Shown here: positions 24,037 through 36,269 of the stretch, piece by piece
How the letters are laid out: each line of letters begins with the position of its first letter
Position numbering within the stretch: the first letter of the stretch is position 1
Assembly (NCBI GenBank): GCA_020912385.1
Contig: CP087220.1
Coordinates: forward strand, 1,536,859 to 1,600,858
Reading direction: 5' to 3'
From: Neofusicoccum parvum
Lineage: Eukaryota > Ascomycota > Dothideomycetes > Botryosphaeriales > Botryosphaeriaceae
Length of the DNA: 64,000 nucleotides
Program-made: the position numbers and the translations under genes
The notes under the pieces: generated by a model
Databases searched by the model: none
What the model was told of the DNA's origin: nothing
The model's input: the letters and a program-made list of their open reading frames with translations, nothing else

Positions 24037-25686
24037 CTATTCTATAGCATTTCCCATATGCTTTTGGCATGTGCGAGAATTATGTCCAGTCTTGCTGTAT
24101 TTCCTGCATCGCTGTTGCTTTGCTGTAGTCCTACCTGATCGCGTACCACTCTGACGCGTTTCCCGTAAAATTTGCTGATTAACAGCAGCTTTGTCAATTA
24201 AATCCTGCCCATCCTGAACCGTGAGAGCCCCTTGCTGTTGAATTCGCTTTTTTTGCCGCTTCTTGCGTCGTGTTGCGGCCTTATTTGCCTTTTGAAGATT
24301 CGCGACTTCGGCTTGCAAAAGAACAGCCGAATGCGCCATCATCTGAGCCCCTTTAGCAAGTTGATTTAGCGCATCGTTAATTTGTGTTGGTGAGCTATCT
24401 TGATGCCTTGCGATCCGGCTTCTGATGAGCTCAGTCTGAGATGCCAATTCAGTTGGGTTGTGTGGTGTTTGAGGGTCCCAAGTTGCAGCCTCTGCTTGGG
24501 GGGGTGTTGGCTTCCGAAGCTTGACATCGAGCCTGGAAATCACAGCCTCTGGATCGAGTGGAACCAATCCTACGCCTCGGAATCCACCTGTGATGTTTTG
24601 CTTTGTGATTGCGGCTTCGAATGCCGCTTTAAATGTAGGTAGAAACTCAAGCTTTGTGATGTGGTTAATGTGGGATCGTATTAGCTCTTCAACCTGCTTT
24701 CCATACGCCTTCTTAAGAGGCGCAAAACAGCCTACATTAAGTGGCTGAAGAAGGTGAGATGAATGTGCAGGCATGCAAAGCGTAACGATTTTATGCTCCT
24801 GGTAAAACGCGTCGAAATCAGCCGAATGGTGGCTCCTATGGCCATCAAGGACTAGAAGTCGCCATGCTCTAGTTGTACGCTCCTTGGTGTGCTTTTCAAA
24901 GTGTTGCAGCCACTGTAGACCGAGCTCGTTTGTCGTCCAGCCATTTTCGCTTAATGCGATAGTTCAATCGCGTGGAATATCATCGCTGTACCAAGTAGAG
25001 AGGTGGTGTTGGCCCTTGAAGATTATAAATGGCGGAATCGTCCAGCCCTCAGCATTAACTCCCTGGATCACCGTAGCCCACTCACGGTTGCCTGGTTGAA
25101 CTGATTTAGGTCGGGTACGTCGTTTAGATGCTGTAACAACTACTCCGGCTGTAATTATACCTATAAGGAAGCCAGCTTCGTCGAAGTTGTACATGTCTGT
25201 ATTTACAATCCCATACTTCGTAATAGTGTTTCGGACGAGCTCGAACCACTGCGTGAGAAGCTCTGGGTCTTCGCATTTCGCTCTTTGGTAGTCGTACGTG
25301 CGGTTCAGTCGTGTTTTCAGCTCGGGAGTCCGGTTCACAAAGTTGGAGGCCCATTTGACACCAACCGTGCCTCCAGCGCGATCAGCAAGCAGTTTATTGG
25401 CCATATCTTCAACAGCGCTTAAGCGGGGCGGAAATCCTCGTGAATCCAGGTCAAGAATGTGTTGGACAATAACAGATTCTTCAAGTGGGTTAAGTTTTCG
25501 AGAGTTTGGTGTGTAATCGCGTCGTGAATGCGTGCCGTTTATTCGTCTGGCGAGCGTACTATAGTAGATGGAATACGCTTGCGCAGCTGCTTGAATGCTC
25601 CGAAATTGGCCTTGGTTGAATGATTAGATAGCAAGGTTTATTCTTGCTTCATGATCAAGTGGTGGAACATCGCTTGGTTGAGGCAT
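24037..25686 (-). pseudogene. pogo-2 transposase, two premature stops
   Basis: ATG at 25684-25686 (MPQPSDVPPLDHEARINLAI), 550 codons to 24037. HTH region first, then DDE motifs MYNFDEAGF, LLVLDGHRSH and LLQPLNVGCFAPLK. The third motif has Asn where pogo-1 has Asp (PLD to PLN), so the third catalytic residue is lost. The C-terminal knuckle is CRKYSKTGHNSRTC. Stops: TAA at about 25626-25624 (from CAA) and TGA at about 24965-24963 (from CGA), both C-to-T. It is clearly related to the pogo-1 protein but well diverged. Confidence 0.92.
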
Positions 25687-25723
25687 GGTAGTTTGTTGAT
25701 GGTTGACGCGTTACGACGCGTGC

Positions 25724-25766
25724 GTGTTGCACTCGCTTGTCTGTTGCACTCGCTTATCCGATACGT
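25724..25766 (-). repeat. pogo-2 right TIR
   Basis: Inverse complement of 23919-23961 with one mismatch; TA duplication follows at 25767-25768. Confidence 0.92.
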
Positions 25767-25768
25767 TA

Positions 25769-26160
25769 GTAATATATATAGGATGGCTCTTATATCTCTA
25801 TAGAAGACATTATAGTCTAAGTAGACTAATCTAATCCAATCTAATCTATATATCTTAGGGTAAACCAACTAGCCCTATAGGCTATAGAGGGTACCTAAGA
25901 GCCCCTACCTAGTATAATATTACGGTCCCTAGCGCTAGTAAAATATAAAGCTATTATTACGAACGCAGTCTAACTGGAAGTAGGAACTATAGAAGATAAG
26001 AGAGTAACTAGTAGGTAAATATAAGGTAAAGAAGAATATATATGCCTAAAAGCTATATACGCTCTACACTAGATATCTTAATATCTAACCCTTATAAATC
26101 CACCCCCCTTAGATCTATAAGGGTTAGATCTAGATAGGATATATCTAGATTATTATAGCT
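25769..26160. other. AT-rich RIP-degraded sequence, no gene
   Basis: TA-rich sequence with repeated ctaatctaat-type runs near 25835. It is most likely the 3' tail of the LINE split by the pogo elements plus unrecognisable debris. No reading frame is supportable. Confidence 0.6.
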
Positions 26161-27248
26161 TTCCTATAGTATATAAGTACACTCATTTAGCTAGACACTT
26201 AACCCTCTATAGTTAACTCAAAGTAGTAATCTTACTTATTACTAGTAACGAGTCTTATCACGTATATTTTAGTCCTTATATAAATATCTTACTTCTCTTT
26301 TCACTTATCCTTACCCTCTCTTATTCTTAAGATAAATCCTTTAGTTATCTAACTCCTACCTAACAACTCCGAAGTCGAGTAGTAGAAGGCACTCCGTTAT
26401 AGCTATAACTATAAAGAAGAGAAGAGAATTATTTAAAGCTATAAAGAGAGATAAGACATCTTATAAACTTAATTAGGCACTTACTTAGCTCTATATAAAA
26501 CGGCTATACAACTAACTTAGCTATAGAGAGGCCTTAGTCATTGCCTAGCTAAGAACATCTAAAGCGAACCTTAACAAACCGCTATATAAAATCAAGCGAG
26601 CGCAGTCAGCAGCGTGTACCTATAGAGTAGAGAAGGAGACGGTTAAGTATTTCCTCCTTAAGTATATACGCTAGATGGATATCTGGGTAGAACTATAAAA
26701 CACCCTTAGAGACAGATTCAACGACCTTATATACATACTAGGAGGCTGGTCAGGAATAAAACTACCGAATGGAAAATACAGGGATGGACCACTAGACAAG
26801 TAGCGGGCGAGTACGAGCATAATTAGAGTAATGGTAGATTTTACTTTAGCTACCGGAAGGCTTAATACAATCAGGGACTAGGAAACTGTGATGGCTACTC
26901 AATTATCCATCTTTCTACCAGCTAGTTGTCACGCTGATACAGGGACTGACAACACTCAGGAATTAGTCTCGATGAGGCCGGGCATGAAGGATCTAAGCAG
27001 TTAACTCCGCCCCTACCTCCCCTTTTACGCTCAACAGCCTTGGCCTTGACGCTTTCTTTCTTTTCCTTTTCTTTCCTATCTTTCCTACGTAAACTACGCT
27101 CGTTCTAAGAAGGATAGCGACTTCTATTCAGTGTGTGGGCCTTGGATGAACCGGGATCCCAATGTAGTTTAGCGTAGATCTAGCGATATTGTCCCTATGG
27201 CCCGCGGAGGCCGACGGGGTGTATAAATACTACTACTACTACTACTAC
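26160..27248 (+). mobile_element. LINE 3' end with (TAC)7 tail, RIP-degraded
   Basis: Plus-strand translation around 26540-26880 gives a Tad1-clade ORF2 end (KANLNKPLYKIKRAQSAACTY, EKETVKYFLL, LGGWSGIKLPNGKYRDGPLDK, DFTLATGRLN). It is followed by a non-coding 3' region and seven TAC units at 27228-27248, presumably the LINE tail. Stops are frequent. Confidence 0.72.
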
Positions 27249-27644
27249 ACCATACACCTACCCCTGCACAAGTCATTCACCCTAATTATGCGTATTTCCG
27301 TAAATCCGATCATTACACCTATATAGCAAGATTCTGTAGCAACAATAAGAAAACCAGCGGTGTATTCTTTCTCGCGCCGTTCGACATCATGTGATTGATA
27401 TTAGCCGCAACTCCTAAATCTCTGCTCCCTAGACCTGGCAGTACGATGCGACACCATGGATGTGTATAGTATTCTAGAGGCCGCCCCGCCAGCTGCATAA
27501 CACATGAAATTAACGTTAATGTAGATATATAATGCTCAATGTCACGCCGTTGAAAGGAAAATCTTGAGATGGAGTTCGACACAATATTCCATTGAATTAC
27601 CCTTAACAGGCTCCCAGAAAGCTAGTCAATCCAAACATTTCATA
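27249..27644. other. intergenic, 3' flank of the NLR-like gene
   Basis: No gene seen. Base composition returns to that of the gene island; a short ORF on the minus strand (27319-27582) has no recognisable features. Confidence 0.6.
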
Positions 27645-30600
27645 TCAGTCGTCCTCCTCATCATTGTCTGAAGAACCATGAGAGCTGGCGGTTGAGTCGT
27701 TGGAGGATCCCGAGTCAGGCTTCTTGGACGACTCTGGATCATACATCCACCGATTTTCGAGAGTATTCTCGAAATTCGCTACCAATCGCACGCCTTTCCG
27801 TATACCCGTGAATATCGCCGGATATAGCCTACCCGCTATGTCGGTGAATGCATCTCCTAGGCCATCAATTTAGTCATTGGTATTTCCGAAAAGGGGGAGG
27901 GTTATATATTCATACCAAGATGCTCCCCATTGAGAGTGAAAAAGGCTGTTTTGTTGTGGAAATCGACCCCACACCCAACGACATCGCCGGTGTCATACTC
28001 ACACTCCTTGCAATCTTTCGTAGCATATTCCGAAGGAAAGTAACTTCCATCGTCGGCGTGATAACCCCACGATGACGAGCCGAACCCTAGCATCTTATCG
28101 AGGGGAGTATTGTCATGACAAAAGCCGATTCCAAGGCTAAAATGAAGCATGAGACATTAGTTGTAGTTTCAGACAAACACATAAGCGATTCTGATGACAT
28201 ACGCCTCGCTGCCTTCGGACCCCTCTTCGATCTTGACCTCAAAGTAATAATTACGGTCACCTGGTATGCAATGGTCCGCCCGAGCCACAGCCCACTCCAA
28301 CTCGTCGTTCTCGCCGATTTCTCCTGTAGTTTCACTAGATCAGTGGCTACATCCAATTAAACAGGCTGACTACGTCTCAGTGAGTAGCGCACTTTTTCTT
28401 TCTTTTTTACAGGGTTGAAAGAGCAAGCTGCTGAGATGCGTACACGTCTATTAGACGGTAGAAAGTGGAGGTGAAAGTAGTCATGCGACATAAAAAATGA
28501 CTGAACAGAGTGGAAAAGGAGCTTGATATAAACCGCTCACCTGTGACTTCAATAATGCACGGAGAGTCCGGATGGACGTTCAGGGCGCGAGACTTATCGA
28601 GCAGGTGCCATCCAGTGGGAGCTGTCGGGACCGGGGTATCGTGACTGGTGCGGGCGCCATGTGCGATGAGTATGTCTCTCACTTGGCCATTCCCACAGAA
28701 TTCTGCAGTACGCAGGGGTGTCCATCCATCGTCATCTCGTACGTTTACGTCGACGCCTGGAACGGCAAGGAGCTCCGCCAGAGCAGAACTATTTCCCGAG
28801 CTTACCGCGCCGTGAATCGCGTCGTTGAAAATCGCTATACGGTCGCCCAACTTCTCGCGTGCTGCGATTAAGACCGTCTCGAATAGCGATGGACTGGAAT
28901 CGATTGATCGGGAAGCCCAATATAACGCGGTATGGTTGCGGCTGTCAAGTTGGGATATGTCGATCTCAGCGCTAGCCAAAAGTAGGTTTGTCATTGCAAC
29001 ACTCTCCTGCTCAACGGCACGGATCAGAGGTGTCCCCCCTTCACGATCCGTGATATTGGTGCGTGCTCCCTTCTGGAGCAGTAATTCAACCACTTCAGCG
29101 TCGCTCATCATGATAGCAATGACCAGTGGCGACCGTCCACTTTCATCCGCAACGTTGATGTCAAGTTCCTCTTTTTCAAGAAACATTCGCACCAGATCAG
29201 TATCGCGCTGTGCCACGACCGTGCCCAACAAGGATCCTCCCTTATCTCCTGGATTGTTCAGGCGTCGTATAGTCTCTTGGTTGCACCGCCGCCAAAGCTC
29301 TTTCGTGGCAACGTCGTCTTGATTTTTGGCCGTTGTAAGAATTGCAACTGCCACATTTGCCTTCAGCCCGATCAACTCGTCGATCGCTTCCACTTGTTCT
29401 CGAGCTGCAGCGAGTCCTAAGGGTGTCCATCCATCTTCGGTCTGATGGTCGATATCACTTCCCTTCTCCACGAGGATCGTGATACAGTCCACGTGGCCAT
29501 TCATTGACGCTCTATGGAGCGGAGTCCAGTCAAAGTTGTTGGTAACCGTGGCAACAGCCCCAGAGTCGAACAACATCTTCACCTTGTTGATGTGTCCTAC
29601 CTCAGCAGCCAGGAACATTGGGGTCGAACCACGCTTATTTTGAATGCTTGGCTTCGCTCCATGATTGAGAAGCAACTCGGTCATTCTGTCCGACTTATCC
29701 TCATCTGAGGCGAAGTGAAGAGCCGTTCTGCCGTTATCGGGGTGTGCTCTATCCACATCGAGCTCTGATTTGTTGCACCGGGTAAGAATCTGTTCGACAA
29801 TGTCCACATTGTCTGTTTCCATACAAACTGTCATCAGAGGTGAAATGCCTTCGTTGTTGGGCTCATCTGCCTTGATGTCGACGTTAGTGTCAAAAAGAGC
29901 TTTGACCACGTCGAGCATCGATGCCTCTGCTGCAAGAAAGAATGGAGTCTCTCCCTTCTTGTTTCTCAGTCCCGTATTAGCTCCAGCATTCTGAAGAATT
30001 GGGACCAGGGATGAATTTCCAAAGTGTATTGCAGTGTGGACGGCCGTATCCCCGTCGTCGTTCTTCCAGTTGAGGAAAGAGTTTTCCTCTGAGTTGGCAT
30101 CAAGTACTCTTTCAGTCATTTCATGAGAACCATTTTCGACAGCTGCATGAAGCAACGGACCGTCAGCCGCCGCTGGATTGTGCTTCAAAAGCTCAATTAC
30201 GACTTTCATGCGTCCGTTCTTTGCAGCAAGATGGACTGGCGTATCATCATTGACCAGCGGTTTGTCTGAAGCGCCCTCAGACAGCAGTCTGCAGCACGCC
30301 TCAACATGACCAGCCTTTGCTGCCATGTGTAGAGGAGTCTCGTTTGCGTAATTCTTCGTGTCGACAGGAATATGCTTTTCCTTGAAGATTTGTTCCATTA
30401 TTTCAAGTTGGTTGAAGCTTGCTGCGATGTGAAGAATAGTGTTTCCGTCGGTATCGATTCCGGAGAACACGTTTTCGCAATTGTCAGGCAAGGCTCGATT
30501 CCAGGCGATCAATTCTTTGGCGCAATCGAGATACCCTTCTTTGCAGGCCAGAGCTAATGCCTTGAGTGTTGATGATCTTGTGATGATCTGGTTTGACGCG

Positions 30601-33600
30601 AGCAACGCTCTGACAACATGAAGATGTTGATTTTGCACCGCCAGCTCAAGTGGACTCTCGCATGATCGAGAAGACTCGTTCTCCTTTCCCGTAGGTTGCT
30701 CGGAGGTGGCCGCAAGAAGTTGATCTACGATCCCCAATAGACCTTCCTTGCAAGCGATATGTAGAGGGGTGTGATGTTCCTTGTTTTCGACCCACACATT
30801 CGCTTTCTTGTCGATCAGCAATGCAACAACTGTTGAATGTCCCTTGGATGTAGCCAGATGTAGAGCGGTGTTGCCAGAGTTCTCCTGAGAGTTGATGTCA
30901 ATTGGCTGAGAGTAGGATGGCTCGTGACCATCCTGGTCGTCTCGGAAAACGGCCTTGCACGATTCCTCAATAAGTTTCTCTACCACAATATGGAACCCAC
31001 CCTCAGCGGCATATTTCAGAGCATCATAGCCAGAGCTGTCCACGACACTGGGTGATGCCCCGCGATCTAACAGTCGCTGCACAATGTCTGTTTGCCCGAT
31101 CCTTGAAGCCAAATGAAGTGCTGAGAGGTTCAAGGTCTTCGACACTTTGTTGCAGTCTGACAATACCGCCATGAGCATGTCCACTGCGGTGGTATGGCCA
31201 TGGCGTACTGCCTCCAAAAATGGGCTGTACTCTGACTGGAGCTCGTTGTAATCAAGCGAGTCAGCGCCAGCGTCGATCAATGCACTGATGCAGGCTACGT
31301 GACCTCCAAGTGTCGCAAATCTCATAGCATCTTGCGTTACTGTGTTTTCCGTTGCAAGGCTCCTCACAACACTAGCATGACCGCGCTCCGCTGCGCAGGT
31401 CATAGCAGCTTGGACTGATTGAATTGCTGCCTCTTGTGAAAGATCCAATTGTCCCACGAGACGATCAACAACCCCCTCGAGGCCGAAGTAACTCGCAGTC
31501 TCCAGCGGCGAGCGCAGGGTCCTTGGATTTCGATAGCGTTTTGTTGCGTATAGAGCGTACATCCGCAACCAGGCAGTAAAGGTCTCTGCATCGCCGAGAA
31601 ATTCAAGGGCTTTGGCAGTAGCCTGATCCTTGTCCTCTGAGTTTAGACAATGATCTGGCCAGTGCAAGGTCGCGTATCCCATAAAGCAAAACTCGTTTGT
31701 CTGCTCGTAAGCTGAGCAGCTATCTTCATGGCCGTGCCAATTTCCAAAGAAGAGCTTCTGGTACTCAAGGCACATATCGAGAAGATAGAGATGAATGTCT
31801 CGCGGAATCCTTTCGGTGATCTGCGAACTGAAAAGACCGGAGTACATTCTGTGGCGGACATGAACCTTGTCGCCGATGACGCAACATATTGGGCCAAGTG
31901 AGCGGTGCAGATCTGCAACAGGGCTCCAAGAGATGTTCCGACGCAACAATTCCAAGCTGGTCCTCCTGAAATCGAGATTCCTGCCAAGTGCGCTGCACAC
32001 TGCGAGTTCCGCCGGACTCAGAGACCGCGATGAGTGCATTATCCAGGGAATGGCTGAGAAACCCATCACAGAGTCCTGGGGGAGCCTATCAATGACAGTC
32101 TTGTGAAGATCGTCAAGGGAGGCAGGAAGTCCCGCAATCAGCTTTTCCACGGCCTCCCTTGTCTCAGCAATATCGTGACTTTCCAAGAGATCGAGCTTCC
32201 GAGCCACTTCGAATATAGTTTCAGACTCGGTGGAAATCTTTTCAACCACTTTCAGATCTCTTGTAACAGGTCCCCACACTGGCCTCTTTTGCACCAACGC
32301 TTTCAATCTGGCCTCGGCAAGCTGCTGCATCTCCGCATGTTCAATTTGGGCGTCATGGAAATTGACAGCTTTGTATGGCGGTTGCATCTTTTCCCATCCA
32401 CCACAAGATTCTCCCGTGAGCAAGAGTTTGAAAGGCCTCTGGGCGTGCGCTCTGACAATTTCAAGATCCTGGAGTATCTTCTCCTGTGACACAGAGGTCA
32501 ATCTGCTGACTCCATGGATGATGAAGAACACCGGTTCGTCGGAGTATGAGGATAAAAGGGAGCATAAAAGCCCCCTGAATGCCTCTGCGGAAAAGAGACC
32601 CTCATGGAGAATCCAGTCGCACAGTCGTGACGCATATTTTGCGTCAGGAAGTGCTAGAAGTGCCTGCTGACAGAGAGAGCAGAAAAGACTTTTCCTCGAT
32701 TCATCATCTGGGCCTCGTTTCCCAATCGCGTACGAAAGAACACGGTGACCGTTGACCTTCAGGAGTCGAAGAACTTTACAGGCGAAAAGTGTCGTTCCGG
32801 AACCTGGAGGTCCAAACACGTGTAGCACCCCGTTCTGCTTGTTCTTGTCGAGTTTCTCACTCCTCTTGCGGTCCTGATCCTCTTTGCTGTCCCCATTCCG
32901 AAGCCAGTCACGGTACCAGTCCATTTCCTCGACCCAGCTATTCAGGGTTGAGGGCATGGGTCCATCGACTGAAGCTTGTAATGAGTGGGGCTCGAGATCA
33001 ATCTCGCCCAGAGCCTGTAGACACAGACGGCTGTAATCATGTGAAGCTAAATATAGTAAGTGGTGGTTCCCGTGTGTGTTGATACTCGGATCATGGAGTA
33101 AGGGCTACTAACTACAGGAATACGTATCTCTATGCTCGGAGATTACGTCAGCAATTGCAACTTCGGGATTTCCAGCGGCGCCTAGAGTCCACATCTCATT
33201 GATCTCACACTCCAGAGTGACAGGCTTGTCACAATGGCGGAAGCTTTGGACTCTATCGGATCCGACCTTGAGTGCTTGTTAGAGACTCCTGAAAGCTCGA
33301 TCTTTACATCTGGTGGGGATAGCGCAAATCAAAAACGTACGTTGGATACACCTGATTTTGAACGGAAGTCGATCATATGGTAGTTTCCCCATAGTCCCGC
33401 AAACGATTCCTCGAGTTGGACCATGTACGAAGGCAGACATTGCACAAAAGACAGAACGTTGATCTGCTTCCGCACATTTGCCAGTATGCGAATGATGACC
33501 TTCTCCCAGCCGGCAGTTCCTGGGGCAGAATGAGGTGTGTCGAAAAATAGCTGGTGGCAGATTTAGTTAGTGTAAAATAACATACTCCGACTATGCAACG

Positions 33601-34222
33601 CAGTGATTTAGGTCGTGTGTTCCTTACCACTGCGGCAGTTCGTTCTGCAACCCATTGAAAAGGGTGTTCTGCTGATTCGGATATCAATAGAGCCTGGGAA
33701 AGACATCTTTTTAGACACAATACAGAAACCGAGTATCCAAATTGAAGTTTGGAGTGAGCATTACCTGTTTGATGACACATCCGCCAATATCATGACCCAC
33801 AAATACTATGCGGACATCGGATGCAATGCTGTTTTCTTTCGTCTAAAGTCTTTAGCAATTTTCTGGTTTAGTGTCCATTTGTCGGGATATACATTTCCAA
33901 GCTCGGCGCCTCCCTCTGTAGCCACGGCTGTCCGTTTCTGATCAAGACATCGCAGTAGTTCCAGAGCTCTTTGATGAAGGTTCGGGGAGTTTTCTAGAGC
34001 GTCGGAATTACTGAGTCTCTCAACCGTGTCAAAAGCAACTCTTTGTGCGTTGTGCAGTCTTTGGTCGAGGAAACTCGCGATATTCGCGTCTTCGCTGTCG
34101 TCCCTCGCAGACTCAGGTATGCCAGGACCGGCGATGCCGTTTACGAAGACGAGGCTAGTGTATATTAGTAGGGATCCAATCTTAAGAAAGATGTATACAT
34201 ACTAGAAAGTCTGGTTTGCCAT
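27645..34222 (-). CDS. NLR-like protein: alpha/beta hydrolase - NACHT - ankyrin repeats - SPRY
   Basis: My model has ten exons: 34222-34203, 34154-33893, 33842-33765, 33693-33628, 33550-33352, 33274-33116, 33046-28541, 28323-28203, 28136-27916, 27856-27645. They total 5844 bases, 1947 aa, with all phases closing. Residues 1-230 resemble the lipase-like N-terminal domain of fungal NLRs (LVFVNGIAGPG; VFVGHDIGGCVIKQ; FFDTPHSAPGT), but the nucleophile Ser is Asp112. Residues about 330-500 are NACHT: the P-loop reads GPPGSGTT (Lys position Thr346) and Walker B FFIIHG (Asp position His439). Some 20 or more ankyrin repeats span about 760-1715. SPRY is at about 1764-1890 (FGSSSWGYHADDGSYF, GCGVDF, FFTLNGEHLG), then an acidic tail. 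No stops interrupt it. Such proteins act in fungal non-self recognition; NTP hydrolysis looks doubtful here. The weakest exon joins are around 33274 and 33116. The start at 34222 is inferred. Confidence 0.82.
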
Positions 34223-34766
34223 CCTGACGAGCTCAGTCTTCTGCCTATCGATTGCGTCGTGGCGGTCACTCTTCTTCTCTTGCAAGCCCTCCGCGACGAG
34301 CCTCTGCTTTGAGAGCTTTTCGGGCAGGACTTCAGCTCAAGTGCCGGACGAATGGTCGACATAGGTGGGGTCCTGGAGCCGAAGCCTTTGTGGCCATTTT
34401 CGATATTGCTTGCATGAGATAAATTGACCCCACCATGCAACTTTTGTCTGGCTAGCCTCGTTGTTTGCAGGACGCGTAATCGTCGCACTGGTCGTGGCTG
34501 CGGAATGCCCTCATTCGGATGCTGCATGCTTGCATATGTTGTACAACATTGAAAATTGCGAATGACGAGCCTGCACGTTTCCGGCATTTCCTAATCCGAT
34601 AGTTACGAGCTGACGGAAACATTCAGCCACAACACCGAACTCACGAATTGGATTTGAGGACTCTTCCGATTTCAATTCTGACAGCAGCAGATGTAACATG
34701 AGTAATTAATCTGTGTCAGGTGCAGACACATGAGGACGCTTGTAGCCTTCTCGGTTCTCGAGTCTC
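34223..34766. other. intergenic, 5' flank of the NLR-like gene
   Basis: Probable promoter and leader of the NLR-like gene. Two short minus-strand ORFs (34511-34699 and 34165-34587) overlap here; neither shows a domain, and they could be an unrecognised upstream exon or chance. Confidence 0.5.
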
Positions 34767-35702
34767 CTACTGTGCCGTCGCATCCTGCCGTTCCATCCCT
34801 TTCCCAGCCCTCTTGATCTGTCCCGACATCAAGACTTTCTTCATGGTCACTCCGACCAGATCATCCTGCAGATTAAGCTTGTCGAGGCTCTTCCAGTCGA
34901 CTGTCTCCGCGAACGCGACGACCACGGAGTCCTCCGCTTGTAAAACATGAGATGATGAAGTAGGGTTAATCTCCACTTCATCCACGGTAACACTCTCCTC
35001 CGCACCAAAAAAGGTCTTTGTCATGGAAGTAAGTCCAGAAATGAAATCAACGCTCTCTTGAACATCGATGTTGAACGTGAATGAGCGCCCGGGCTTCCTC
35101 TCGAGGAGTACAGCGGCGCGCAGTAAGCTCGGGATTCCAGCCTTCTTCTTCGGATCTTCTTCCATGCTCCACACGACGGCGTTTTTGCCACCATAATCTT
35201 TTCCCAGGCGCCTTTTGTTGCCGACGAGAGTGATGGCGTGCTCGGTGGTGGCTTTACCGTCCTTGTGGGTACCGTAGTTGATGTTGCCTCCAGCCTGCTC
35301 TACGCCCGCACGGAGCCCAACGTCGAGGCGGTTTCCGACATCCCACGACTCCGTCTCCGGATCGATAGAGAATACGTCTTCAGGCGCAATGGCTCTGACA
35401 ACGGGGTCATATGTAACCTGTTCCTCGGAGTCTCGGAAACAGATAGTGATGGTTGCGTCAACAAATCTCCTGGTGGCCTTGATGCTGTTGAAGCGAAAGT
35501 CGAACACCAAAAGGCTTGCTTCAGTACCCATGGGAGTCAGGGTCCCATGAAATAGCAGTGCAAGGCTCACATTGGTCGTCAATTTATTCCCTCGGTCGAT
35601 GAGATCGCGTCTGTAGGTTGTTCCAGGGATATTTTTGTTGCGGAACTCGCCGACAACATCGCCGTCTGGGAGCGGGAAAAGATTGATACTGATATCTTCC
35701 AT
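34767..35702 (-). CDS. unrecognised 311-aa protein, single exon
   Basis: ATG at 35702 (MEDISINLFPLPDG) to TAG at 34767-34769, uninterrupted. No signal peptide or membrane segment. The first 120 residues are rich in alternating hydrophobic beta-strand-like stretches (LTTNVSLALLFHG, SLLVFDFRF, RRFVDATITICFRD), followed by a DPVVRAIAPEDVFS segment. The C-terminal third has a Gly/Thr-rich hydrophobic patch (VDFISGLTSMTKTFFG) that could be amphipathic. I cannot name the family. It lies 545 bases upstream of the NLR-like gene on the same strand and shares a 567-base divergent spacer with the S8 protease gene. This position suggests a functional link with one or both, possibly as effector or protease substrate; that is inference. 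Codon usage resembles its two neighbours and it shows no RIP damage. Confidence 0.8.
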   Translation of the reverse strand: MEDISINLFPLPDGDVVGEFRNKNIPGTTYRRDLIDRGNKLTTNVSLALLFHGTLTPMGTEASLLVFDFRFNSIKATRRFVDATITICFRDSEEQVTYDPVVRAIAPEDVFSIDPETESWDVGNRLDVGLRAGVEQAGGNINYGTHKDGKATTEHAITLVGNKRRLGKDYGGKNAVVWSMEEDPKKKAGIPSLLRAAVLLERKPGRSFTFNIDVQESVDFISGLTSMTKTFFGAEESVTVDEVEINPTSSSHVLQAEDSVVVAFAETVDWKSLDKLNLQDDLVGVTMKKVLMSGQIKRAGKGMERQDATAQ

Positions 35703-36269
35703 GTCGGTAGATGGTAATGAGAGAACAATTGAGAGTTAGACTGTCAGAGTGATTGCTTGAGAAGATACAGAGCGGGCTGATCGATTGAAAGAGAAGCCGG
35801 TTATGTTTCATTGGTATGGCGACCCATGCTTCAGCCACAGCCCACGGGAGCTTCCGTGTGCACCGTGACAAGAATGATCCACCCTCTCCTTTCCGTTAAT
35901 GGCAATCCGAAAAATTTCAGCTCATGCAATACATGCTGCAATAGATAGTCCGCGGTAGCTGCAGGTGGTATGAGTGCATAAGCCGAGGCTCCTACCGCCC
36001 GCCGCCCCCCACCCAGTATTTGTCAGACATTGGCGATCATATCGGATCACGCTGTCTCCTGGTCAGCACTTCGTCGGCCGGCAACATTCAACGGCTCCCC
36101 GCACTGTCCCCGCATCACTGAAGTCAACAGCCTCACACCATCCTCAACACCAATAGGTACAACTATCACCATTTGGTTCGAGTCACAATCAGTTTCAGAA
36201 TCTGCCTCGAATTCTCTATCCCTAGCAAACTTCACAGATCCGAGATTACTCTAAATCTTCTCTGAAACC
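35703..36269. promoter_or_regulatory. divergent promoter region of the 311-aa and S8 protease genes
   Basis: 567 bases between two ATGs pointing apart. It contains a CCGCCCGCCGCCCCCC stretch at about 35997-36013 and CT-rich leaders on both sides; no clear TATA box was found. Shared regulation is plausible but not shown. Confidence 0.5.

Larger units (their letters stand above)
23919..25766 (-). mobile_element. pogo-2: second pogo/Fot1-like transposon
   Basis: An 1848-base element with 43-base TIRs (23919-23961, 25724-25766; one mismatch), flanked by TA (23917-23918, 25767-25768). The TIR again holds two tandem copies of a motif, AAGCGAGTGCAACA, different from that of pogo-1. The transposase is on the minus strand. 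Only 105 bases of LINE-like sequence separate it from pogo-1. Confidence 0.94.

Noticed and set aside
33234..33380. Plus-strand ORF starting MAEALDSIGSDLECL, looking like a first exon
   Set aside because: It is antisense to NLR exons 5 and 6, whose spliced frame closes correctly and matches the hydrolase-NACHT linker.
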